Of a stretch of DNA of 64,000 bases, positions 49,229 to 60,500 are shown piece after piece; the first letter of the stretch is position 1, and each line of letters opens with the position of its first letter. The notes beneath the pieces were generated by a model. That model was not told the DNA's origin and searched no databases. It saw only the letters and a list, made by a program, of their open reading frames with translations. The translations under genes and the position numbers were made by a program. This DNA is from Asterias amurensis (Eukaryota > Echinodermata > Asteroidea > Forcipulatida > Asteriidae), in the NCBI RefSeq assembly GCF_032118995.1, contig NC_092665.1, positions 3,136,001-3,200,000 on the forward strand, read 5' to 3'.

Positions 49229-49617
49229 TTAAAGGCAGTGGACACTATTGGTAATTACTCAAAATAATTATTAGCATAAAACCTTTCTTGGTGACAAGTA
49301 ATGGGGAGAGGTTGGTGGTATAACACATTGTGAGAAACGGCTCCCTCTGAAGTGCCATAATTTTGGAGAAAGAAGTAATTTTCCACGAATTTGATTTCAA
49401 GACCTCAAGTTTAGAACTTGAGGTCTCGAAATCAACCATCTAAACGCACACAACTTCGTGTGACAAGGGTGTTTTCTTCTTTCATTATTATCTCGCAACT
49501 TTGATGACCGATTGCGCTCAAATTTTCACAGGTTTATTATTTTAAATGCATATGTTGAGATACACCAAGTGTGAAGGCTGGTCTTTGACAATTACCAATA
49601 GTGTACACAGCCTTTAA
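49229..49617 (+). mobile_element. MITE-A copy
   Basis: Complete copy with a well-preserved internal hairpin (GACCTCAAGTTTAGAACTTG / AGGTC). The left end abuts the family G repeat. Confidence 0.93.
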
Positions 49618-50807
49618 GTATACAGGCCTGAAATTGTTGATGATTCTTTTCAAAGCAATCAGATGCATCGTCACCATACTGTGCAATCCATAACAGATAC
49701 TGTACAATGCAATTGATCATAATTTAATATCAATATAAATTCACCTGTCATCCAACTGCCATCAACATATCCTGCCCAAGTACCCTACAATGTAGGCCTT
49801 CATTGTATCTATAGTCAAGATGTTTTGCAAAGAAACATAATTTTGTTCTTGTCTGGCCTTGTTTTGGACTGGTTTTAATTGAAATGGCACATGTTGTCAC
49901 TATAAATGGTTTAATGAATAGACTCAGTCAATTCATTCATACATGTTCACACTGTTCATTAAGTACAACCTCCATAATCACATTTTCTCAAGGGTAAACC
50001 ATGAACACAATGCAAGTGTGAATTACCCAAATCTCTTGGGGTTTTCCCAGGGTTATCATCATGTGAACTTTACACAACACTGGGTGTAAGCAGAGATGAA
50101 AAAAATGACATGTCAGAGAACGATTTCCTTTGTATAGCAGAGCAAAATGCTACGCAAAATGAGTCGTTGCTGTTCAAAAATCATCATTTACTACTCAATA
50201 TTGGCATTTATGGTGCACAAAATCGGTTCAGTCAAAATGTTTTGCTATGCAAAATTGCCAGATGAAATCGTTCCCTGCATGTTGCCTTGTGCATTTATTT
50301 TTCTTCTCCATTTTTTGGCAACGCAATGAAAAACCCATCAAATGAGTACATGATACACTTTACATCATGTATTAAAAACAGCGTTCCTTTTTGTCTTATT
50401 TACAATGCACACAGAGAACTTTGCAAATAAAATCAAATCAAATATAAAAGTACAAATAAAAAATGGTCATGCGTACTTAACTCAATTGTTGTTTTTAACA
50501 TACACTGTAAACAAAATAAATTGTAGTGAAAAGAAATGCTCCCTTGTTTGTTCCTCAGGCTTATGAGCTACAGTGATTAAGTTCAATTATGAGCCGTACT
50601 TGTTTCATGACATTACCAAAAAATATGCCAACGTTTCTGCAACATAACATACAGAGGATGCATAATAACACACCTCTCCTCGTTTTCAGTTTAGAGAAAA
50701 TTAAATTGTTGGTAATATGCATCAGTGTGGAAAACAAAGCACTTTTCTACATTATTCTATCCAGATCCAACTACTTGTTCCATTGAGAGTGATTACAAAC
50801 CAATTCT
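49618..50807. other. Intergenic; no gene seen
   Basis: AT-rich sequence with only chance frames. Confidence 0.5.
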
Positions 50808-51150
50808 TTAAAAACACTGTCCAGACACTATTGGTATTGTCAAAGACCAGTCTTCTCACTTGATGTATCTCAACATATATGCATAAAATAACAAACCTGT
50901 GAAAATTTGAGCTCAATCGGTCATCAAAGTCGCGAGATAATAATGAAAGAAAAAACACCCTTGTCACACGAAGTTGTGTGCTTTCAGATGCTTGATTTCA
51001 AGACCTCAAATTCTAAATCTGAGGTCTCAAAATCAAATTTGTTTTATAATATACTATCAACAGCTCCCCATTCACATGGAGGAACATGATATTACCAAAT
51101 AAGGTTTTATGCTAATAATGCTTTGAGTAAATACCAATCCACTGCCCTAA
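50808..51150 (-). mobile_element. MITE-A copy with decayed right end
   Basis: TTAAAAACACTGTCCAGACA at the left. A large part of the GAGGGAGCCGTTTCTCACAAT half is deleted, and the right end reads CCAATCCACTGCCC. Confidence 0.85.
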
Positions 51151-51811
51151 TACTCAAACCATAAAGAAAATTTATGAGGCCATAAAAAAACACCAGATTA
51201 GAATGTTAGAAATGCATGCGAATGACCTACTTTCGACTCCAGCATACAAAAAGACGTGTTGATTTGGCCACCGGCTCGTAAGACCCGTAGAATATCCCTG
51301 GTCCTTCGTACAACAATCCAAACGTATGGACAACTAAACGTTCACCCTTATTATCTACCCAAAGGGAATTGTCAATTTCCTGTTTGTTCCGAGTTGCTAG
51401 TGATAAAGTAATAGCAGAATACAACATCCTTCAGTCAGTCACCATGACCATGAAAACAGATTAATCCTGCTTGTGGCCAGCACAATTTTTTCGGTTGTTA
51501 CTGGTCAGTGTGAAGACCGTATTTGTATTTTTTTTGTCATCTTTTGTTCCGCTTCAATTACAATGTATGTAGGATTATTTTGGATTATTTTCTGGAGCAT
51601 CATGAGCAAGTCTTCACAGCGATTGAGGCAATCACAGCGGTTGAGGAAATCACAGCGATTGAGGCAATCGCCTCAATGCCCCAAGTTAATGCCTTTGATG
51701 CCTTTTGAAGAATGTTTACAGTACAAATGTTGTAACCCTGTCTTATAGAAGTGCCCCTTGGAAAAATTGTCTTACCCTATAACATGTATAATAAGAAGGA
51801 TGTACAAGCCT
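51151..51811. other. Intergenic; short 18-bp tandem repeat
   Basis: About 51617-51670 has three copies of CACAGCGATTGAGGCAAT, running into family G sequence (GGCAATCGCCTCAATGCCCC). No gene. Confidence 0.6.
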
Positions 51812-52057
51812 GGGCCCAATTTCATAGAGCTGCTAAGCACCAAAATTTGCTAAGCATGAAATTTCTTCCTTGATAAAAACAGGATAACCAGCCAAATGTC
51901 CACGTGATTTTCAGGATAAGCAAACAACAGCTGAATACCAGTAACAAGCAATATGCAACAAATGGAAATTTAGTTGATAATCCTGTTTTTATGAAGGAAG
52001 AAATTTCATGCAAAGCAAATTTTGGTGCTTACATAGCAGCTCTATGAAATTGGGCCC
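51812..52057. mobile_element. MITE-E, complete copy
   Basis: Inverted ends GGGCCCAATTTCATAGAGCT and AGCTCTATGAAATTGGGCCC. Further inward the arms also pair (GAAATTTCTTCCTT.ATAAAAACAGGAT / ATCCTGTTTTTATGAAGGAA). Confidence 0.93.
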
Positions 52058-52525
52058 TGGTTGAGAGTTTCTACATTGTAAGTAGGCCAACATGTATGTT
52101 GTCAAAATTTTGAATTTAATTATTTGTTATGGTTGTGATTATCAGTGTGTTCAATGGTGTTGTCTGTTTCACTAGTAAATGACACTTTTTACCTTTATTA
52201 TTTCAGTGAAAATTCCCTCGATTTCTTTTATAAAAATTATAATGCACAATTCTGTAATGTTATCAATGTACATTGTTCATACATGTATGTACATATGTAC
52301 TACATGTGACTGTTGTATCAAACAAACAAAGAGTTTGCTCTTACTTCAGTGTTTCTGCGTACTTTGCTTCGAGTTTGGGACTGTTAGGCCCTAGTGGATT
52401 TAAAATAAAACACTACAGTGAGGATCAACAACAACAATTTATTGACAAACAAAAGACAGACATTTTTAGGGGAAATCCCTCTGATGGGCCGATAGGATCA
52501 TTTCAGGCCTTAACTTCCTCATGAC

Positions 52526-53250
52526 AACTGCCCAATTTTCATAAAGCCTGTAAGCAATAAAACTTGCTAATGCTAAGCACAGAAAACTCTTGCTTAGTAA
52601 CAAGAGATTACCAGCTAAGATACTGCACATTAACATTGCTGTGACCATGGAGGAAGGAAGAGAAGGAGCTCGAACGAAGGGACTTCAAAAGTCGAACCTG
52701 CGGTACCGCGGTCGTTTAACGACACCTCATAATCACCCACATACCTTACAAACAATGGGCGACCTGGCGTATGTGAGTTTGTGCGTGCGCACTTGGTTCT
52801 TCACTCAACTATGGTGTCGTATGTCGTATGGATATAATACAGAAAAAACAACTTTTTTTGAGACCAGCGCTAGTGAGCGGAAAGTCACAAAAATGTAAAA
52901 ATATGCCATGATGTTTCCGTGAAACACCACAAACGGTAAATGAAAACGTATATATTCACAATTCTTGTCTCCAATGATTCAACTTTACACGAAGGCAACA
53001 GCGCAGTCTGGCGGTACCACACCTTCTGTACAAAGAGATCTAATCCTGCTCGTTAATCGGCCGTCCAGCTAGAGGTCTCCTATCTTTTTCCACTGGTCAG
53101 AATGGGCATTGTCAGGGTATTCTTTTGTTACTCTGCGGTTTTGCGGGTCGTTCGAGCTCCTTCTCTTCCTTCCTACATGCTGTGACTGACTGGTACCCTA
53201 CTCATTTCTTGCTTACAGCAAAGAAATTTGCTTTATGAAATTGGGCCCGA
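52526..53250. mobile_element. MITE-E copy interrupted by a younger element
   Basis: The left part (GCCCAATTTTCATAAAGCCT, TGCTAAGCACAG) reaches 52645. The right part resumes at 53179 and ends TTTATGAAATTGGGCCCG. The 533 bp between are a separate insertion. Confidence 0.85.
52638..53186. mobile_element. 533-bp MITE with 8-bp target duplication (hAT-like)
   Basis: The direct repeat GCTGTGAC is at 52638-52645 and 53179-53186. Just inside are inverted ends CATGGAGGAAGGAAGAGAAG and CTTCTCTTCCTTCCTACAT, continuing with GAGCTCGAACGA. An exact 8-bp duplication is typical of hAT transposons. No transposase frame. Confidence 0.88.
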
Positions 53251-54596
53251 ATATTTCATCGCCTCCATTGCCCTGTGCAATTACGAAGTTTACAAGGTTC
53301 TCTCGAGCGGCAAGCGACAATGTACCAGAACCAGATAATGTACCAGAACTTACCAGAGCCTGGAGTGAAATGGTCACAAATAAATTTCCTAAGTTGAACT
53401 AATAATGTTCATGATTATGGGTGGGGCTAAGTTTCTCTATCAGAATATTGCCATTGCTTTCTTTCCTTACTTTCTCAAATCCCTCAATACCACACATATC
53501 TAACAATCTCCAGTTACTAGTGAACATCAACAATGCAAATTGTTTTGCACACACAGTTACGGGTGATACATTTGTTTACAAAGCATTGTTTATGTTTTTT
53601 GTTAGCAAGTTGAAGTTCAATGAGTTACATCACACGAAGAAGTCGAAAAGTCAAACAGAAAATATTTTTTTCAGAACTTTACCTGAACAGCTCGCCCGTA
53701 ATCGACCTTGAATCCCATCCTTTCAGCTGATTTCACCACAAAGAGTAGCTCGAAATACAATCAATGATACGCATACCTCACTTCTCAAAATGTCATTTGT
53801 AAAAAGTTTCCGAAAAGATTAGAACATTTGGTGTGGGAAAATTTCCGATGTTGACTTCGAACTAGATAGAGCGGACAAGGAAGTGAAAATAAAATTCTAA
53901 ATCTTGTGCATGGAACCCGATGCCTCTATACACGAAACACATGATTTATTTTCACTTTGACGGTACCTGGCTAAATTTTTCTCGTCCCCAGGGTGTTTTA
54001 GTAATGTTTTTAAAACTGTGATTTTCGCTCCCACATTATCTTTGTACATATATAAAAGTGAAAAAAATTGAGTTTATCTGAAAGTTTATTAGTTTGTTTT
54101 TGTGATTGAACAATGTTTTCATAAAAAACAAAAACCAAGTTATTACTATTAATATTTTGTGCTCCAAAAATACTTTCATATTAAAATAAAAGCTGAGAGT
54201 CACCCATTTGCAAGAAGCACCACACACAGAAATCGGCCCCTCCCCAAATCCCAGACCCAAGTTGTGTCAAGTTGTTTATTTTTATTTCGCTAATATACAT
54301 TGCTTTTATGACCTTGGAAGTGTAATTACAATCGCCCTTTTCAAATAATATCTTTTGAGCAATTTATTGTAGAGCAAAATGACATGGGTAAAATCGGTAA
54401 GGATACATGTAGTCAGAGAGACAGGAAGACAGCGGACAGAATTTTTTTTTAATGTTAACTCAAGATTTGACAGACAAAAAACTTCTACGGTAATCATGTA
54501 TACTGCCCTCTGTTGAGCATAATGTCAATATTTGTTTAGACGGGTACCCGTACCGTACCACTGTACCCAAACGTCGTTCGTGAAAAGTTTGTAAAC
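53251..54596. other. Region between PI3K and AGXT 5' ends; possible shared regulatory area
   Basis: No repeat or complete gene recognised. On the minus strand 53718-53683 reads a 12-codon ATG frame ending at a GTAAAG donor, a candidate upstream exon of PI3K. The AGXT promoter must lie near 54540-54596, but no TATA box is evident. Confidence 0.4.
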
Positions 54597-57500
54597 ATGG
54601 CGCATCTTTCGAGAGAACCGACTTTTAAGCTCCGCATTTCTCCTTCTAGTGAGCTACTCAAGCCCATTAATGTCCCACATAAGTTGCTAATGGGACCGGG
54701 GCCGTCTAATATTCCGCCCAGAGTTCTTGCTGCCGGTTCTCTGCCTGTTTTGGGACATTTACACCCTGAGTTTTTAAAGGTAAGTTTCATATTTACATCA
54801 AACTTTTAATTGATTGATCTGCCAAAAAAAGTGCCGTCATCAGTGCGCGACGTACGTGCCACGTCTTAGTTATTCCTTTATTTCGGAATAATGTGTGGTC
54901 CTACTACTACTACTACTACTACAACTGTCAGACTTGCCAACGTGTCGTTCCTAATCCTAGCTAGCTCGCCCCTTACAAAATTACTGTTCGTTTGTTGGTT
55001 ATTTACTCTGCAAACTGGCAAAGAAAGCTCCCCCACAACAAATCATGCCTAGCCACTAGCTGAAATGAATGGCAACACCAAGAACAAGCAAGCGGTCAGT
55101 GAGCACTCAGTATAAAACAGACAAATATCTCTACTCTCTTGGCCTTGCCCTTGGTTCAAAGTGGATTTAAAATACTTATTTATCTATTTATAGGCCCTGA
55201 AAACAGAATGGAAAGGTATAAATTTGATAAAACAAGTTGTATTGTCTATTGAATCAAAATATATTAGTGGTAGTACTAGTAGTATTAATATTATTATACT
55301 TAGGCCTTCTACCAGTCCATAGAACTATATGAGTTTGTTTTGCTATCAGTGTACTATACTATCACTCAGAGGTGATAAGTAACTGGAACAAAACTCAGAA
55401 TAATTCCAGTTGTAACTCTATCAAGATGTTTTGCTTGTCGAAGTTCCCCCCTTAAAAAGAAAACGCACAAAAACTGGATCTGTGAAAAGAATTGCCTCAA
55501 ATCTTTAGTACTTTTAGAACTCAGATTTTTACCATTTTCCAAATTTTAACAGAGTGGTTGCATGGTGTTTGTTTTGTCAACAGGTAATGGATGACGTGAA
55601 AGCAGGAATTCAATATGCCTTTCAAACTAAGAACGAACTGACGTTAGCTGTGAGTGGGACTGGACATGCTGGTATGGAGGCAGCGACAATGAACATCGTA
55701 GAGAGAGGAGATACAATCCTGGTAGCTGAGAGTGGATTATGGGGACAAAGACTCGCTGGTCTGGCCGATAGACTTGGTAAACAAGAGACACAGTCAACCA
55801 TGATATAGATCGTGAATTTTTTGGGGGTCGAGAGCCAGTAATGTAATGCTGCCGTCATGGCATGAATGGCTTAGGGGAGCATGCCTAAAAGAAATATATT
55901 CGGTTGGGTACATCACTCCTGTCATGAGTGACTGATGTACCCAACCAGATATATTTCTTTTAACATGCCCATTGTTGATAATTTCCAGCGCTTTGTACAG
56001 TATTAGAAATAGAGATTGAGAGGTTGTACTGTATTCATACTGGTACTACGTAAATTGATACGTGATGAGCCCTAGGGAACAGTATTTCTGTCAACAATCA
56101 ACATTCTTTATCCCCGATGCAAATTTAACATCTCTTTATATCGCTGCGGTATTGCTGCCAAAACATAGGATTCTAACTGCCTCTAAAGCTATCGCGCAAC
56201 CTCGGTAGTCTAGTTGGTTAGACACTGCTCTAGAATTGCAAGGGTCGTGGGTTTGAATCCCACCCGAGTAACATGCCTGTGATATTTTTTCACAGGACTC
56301 GGGAAAGTACTGAGTATACAGTGCTAACACACATCGGTGTAAGGGTAAAAACAAAAATTAATATTCTTTATCCCTGATGCAAATTTAACATCTCTTAAAT
56401 CAACATTGTTGTTAACAATTTATTCACCACTCATCTTCTCCTTATATTAATATTAATATTTTATTATTATCACTTTGTTCTTCTTTTATTTCATCTCTAG
56501 GAGCCAATGTGAAAGTCATTAAAAAGCCAATGGGTCAAGTCTTCTCACTGCTTGACATTGAAAACGTAAGTACAGGAATTATTTATTTAAAAACACTTCC
56601 AATCTTGCAGCTGCCAGGATTCAGTTATTGAACCAGCCTATGTACATGTTTGGTGTCATGGCCGAGGGGTTCAATCTCAGTCCTTGAATTCTATAACTCC
56701 AGCCGTCGATTTCACCAAACTCTTCCTAACTTAGGATTAGTCTTAGGATGTAAAGACACTGGACACTATTGGTAACTGTCAAAGACCAGTCTTCTCGCTT
56801 GGTGTATCTCAACATATGCATAAAATAACAAACCTGTGAAAATTTGAGCTCAATCGGTCGTCGAGTTTGCGAGATAATAATGAAAGAAAAAACACCCTTG
56901 TCACAGGAAGTTGTGTGCTTTCTGATGCTTGATTTCGAGACCTCAAAATCTAAACTTGAGGTCTCGAAATCAAATTTGTGAAAAAATACTTCTTTCTCGA
57001 ACACTATGTCACTTCAGAGGGAGTCGGTTTCTCACAATGTTTTATACCAGCAACTTCTCCCCATTACTCGCAATCATTACAAGCAACAACTCCAACTCCT
57101 AATCATTCCTCTCCGTCCTCTTCAACCAGGGTCTTAAGATGTACAGACCTTCCGTCTTCTTCATCACTCAAGGAGAATCCTCCGGTACATCACTTCAGCC
57201 CCTCCAGGGTGTCGGAGACCTTTGTCACAGGTTGGTCATAATCTTCCTACTTTTTAAAGTTGGGTCAACGATTGGTTGTTGTCAAAGTAATGCTCAATTA
57301 CATGTATGGGAAGAATAAAATTCACCTGTGAAAAGTTTTGCTGAATTCAGTGTCTACTTGTTAAAGGGTCTATGTAACTTTTGTAGGACAAAAAACACAA
57401 TTTCCACAGATTTACACTAAACTTACACAGTTTGAAGATAATGATAGTAGAAAGCTTTCCTGAAAAAGTTACGTGCTGATGTGCTGTAGTTTTTGGGAAA

Positions 57501-60500
57501 TGAGTAAAACAATGTCATGAAAATAATTTTCGTCTCATGAGACGACAATTATTTTAATCATTTACAAACTTATTTTTATGACATTGTTTTACTCATTTCT
57601 CAAAAACCTACAGCACCTCAGTAAGTAATATTTCAAGGGAAGCTTTCTACCATCATTATCTTCAAACCCTGTAAGTTTAATGTAAATCTATGGACATTTT
57701 GAAAAGGTACCCAAATCCTTTAAGAAAACAGTAGAAAACTGTCACAGTCTTTTCATCAAGAATGTGGAATCCACAAATGCAGGAGTGCATTTTCGCGGCC
57801 TTAACCAAACAAAATTTCACTCAATGGCAAGTGATCAGCCAATGGCAAATTCAACCAAAACAGTTATAGGTTATGACCGAGAAAACGCGATCCAGGTGAC
57901 AGCGAGTACCAACCGTATATCTGTCAGCAGCATTCCGGAATGGACACCAACCCTTAGAAATCTGCGAAAATTATTAATACATTTTAGTAACTGATGACTC
58001 CCACCCCTATTCTGTTATATTATCAGGTATAACTGTCTTTTACTCGTGGACACAGTAGCATCAATGGGAGGTGTGCCGTTACTTGTTGATGATTGGGGTA
58101 AGATATTAATACAACCAAACACAATAAAAGAATTTATAACAGCATCCAGCCCTATTGATACTTAACGCGAATCGCAAAAGCAAAGCAAATTTTCTTATGT
58201 CACTGTCTGGAAAACGTTACATATCGTTTGTGACACAGAACTGCTTCACATTCCTTTTGCGTGAAGTATGAAGCGCTGTTGAGACAGAAATGAGAGACTT
58301 TGGAATGCTGTTTGGCAGCAGACTGAACGGGTAAATTTCCATTGTTTAGATTGTTCTGAGCATGCGCAAACTACCAACGTCAATGGTTTAACCTGGTAAG
58401 TCTGCTGTCGTCGATTTCACAAAACTTGGCGTCGTTATTGTTATCGTTCTCGTTATCATCCCGTTATCGCTGCAGTGGGACCGGGCCTTAACTCTTTGTA
58501 AAATCGACCCATGCCACCTAGTGCCCATAAGTCCACCATTGTGATTGTGCTTAGTAAAGCAATGAAGTTGGTCCCTGCTCTGAATAGAAGTGCTGTAACC
58601 TTGACACCCCCTATAACTTGTAATGTCTCCTAGGTATTGATGTTATCTACAGCGGTTCCCAGAAAGTGCTTGGTGCCCCGCCCGGTACCGCGCCCATCTC
58701 GTTCAGTCTGAGGGCCAGGTAAGAGACATCTCGAAACAATGATTACCATAAGTATTGTCTTCATTCTCCTGAAGAGGAGCAGAGTATATTGTTAGAAACA
58801 AGTACAAATATTCAGTTTGTTTGCATCTTTTGTTCTAACGTTTGTCCCTGTAGTTAAAACATCGATAAACAGTATTGTCCAAAGGCCCACACTTCGTGTA
58901 TCACAACTTATATATAAAATAACAAACCTGGGAAAATTTAGGCTCAGTCGTTTGTCAGAGTCGGGAGAAAATAACGGGAAAACCCACCCTTGTTTCCGCA
59001 CGTTTCGCCGTGTCATGATGTGTTATTCTTGATAACGAGAATTGATAATTATTTTATTGTTTTCTCAAAAAGCAAAGCATTTCATGGAATAATATTTCAA
59101 GGGAAGTCTTTCACCATTACCTTCTGTAAACCCTGTAAAAGTTATTTGTAAATCTGTGAACTTTTCATTTTTGTTCTGTTCTGAAAGTGTCCAATGGCTT
59201 TACATAACATTTTTTTTGGAACTCCCCAGTCTTTAGTGTTCCCTTTTTGTGTGTTCCCTTTTCTTTTTCGGTCTCGATATTGGTAGTGAATATGACATAT
59301 TTTGATTTATTCTGTATAGGTTTAGACAATTCTTCTTTTGTGCCTCCCTTTTTACCAGAGAATCTCTGTACACCCATGTTAAATTCATGTTATTGTAATA
59401 AGTTTATGGAAAGGTTTTCGGAATTAAATTTGAGCTTTAAAGGAACATTACAGAATTGGTTTTGCTTGCAAATTAGCTGCTGGCAGTGTAATCCACCATG
59501 TACATAAACTGACAAACCTGTAGAAGTTTGAGATCGATCGGCCGTCTGGGTCACGAGAGAATAGTGAAAAACCGATTAAAAATTTTGCATTGCATCGCTG
59601 CCAAAACAAAAATGAATAAAGCGCTCACTGAGCGATAAACTCCAAACGCAAAATTAGATTGTTTATTTCTCATCAAATATGACATTTCAGACAGAAATAT
59701 TTCAAGGGATGTTTTCTACTATCATCATCATTAGACCGTGTAAGTTTTATGTAAATCTGTGATCTTCGTGATTTTTGTTTCTTACCAATTTTGGTCGATT
59801 GTATTTGTTTGTTAGAGAGAAGATGGCTCGCAGGAAGACCAAAGTTCCTTCGTTCTACCTGGATATGGCTGAGTTGGGCAATTATTGGGGATGTGACGAG
59901 AATCCCAGGAGGTCAGTTTAATCAATTCATTGATTTATTGATTGATTGGAGAATTGTGATTGACTTATTGATTTGGTGATTGCTGATTGATTTTTTTGTT
60001 TTATTGATTGTTGAATGGTGATTCTTGATTGACTCATTTATGTGAAATGTGACTATTGATTGATTTGTTGATTTTCAAATAGTTTGGATATAGAACTTTC
60101 CTGAAATGTGATTAATTGACTAACTGCTTGATTGATTGATTAAGTAATTGATTGCATTGAATTAATAAATGTATTTATTTTTGAAACATTTCATTTATTG
60201 TTTTGATTTATTGATCAGCTTGAATATTTTATAATTGATTGATTGATTGATTGATTGATTGCTTAAGTGATTGATTTATTTCCCTGACAGGTTTAATGTA
60301 TTGCCATTGATTATTTTATATTGATACGCTTGGCGGCTTATAAGCCATTACGTTAATTTTGAAGAACAAAAACCAGCAACACTTTTTTGAGAAGGATTGT
60401 GAGATTATTGGATTAAACCCTAACCATTATTATTATTAGTAAAGAGATTAGGCTTATTATTATTTTGTTATATTTATATATTTTTAACCAAAAACCAAAA

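Noticed and set aside
56200-56270. Possible tRNA gene
   Set aside because: A and B boxes and end pairing are present, but the anticodon arm is irregular, a SINE body follows directly, and the same head occurs at 44050 and 44310.
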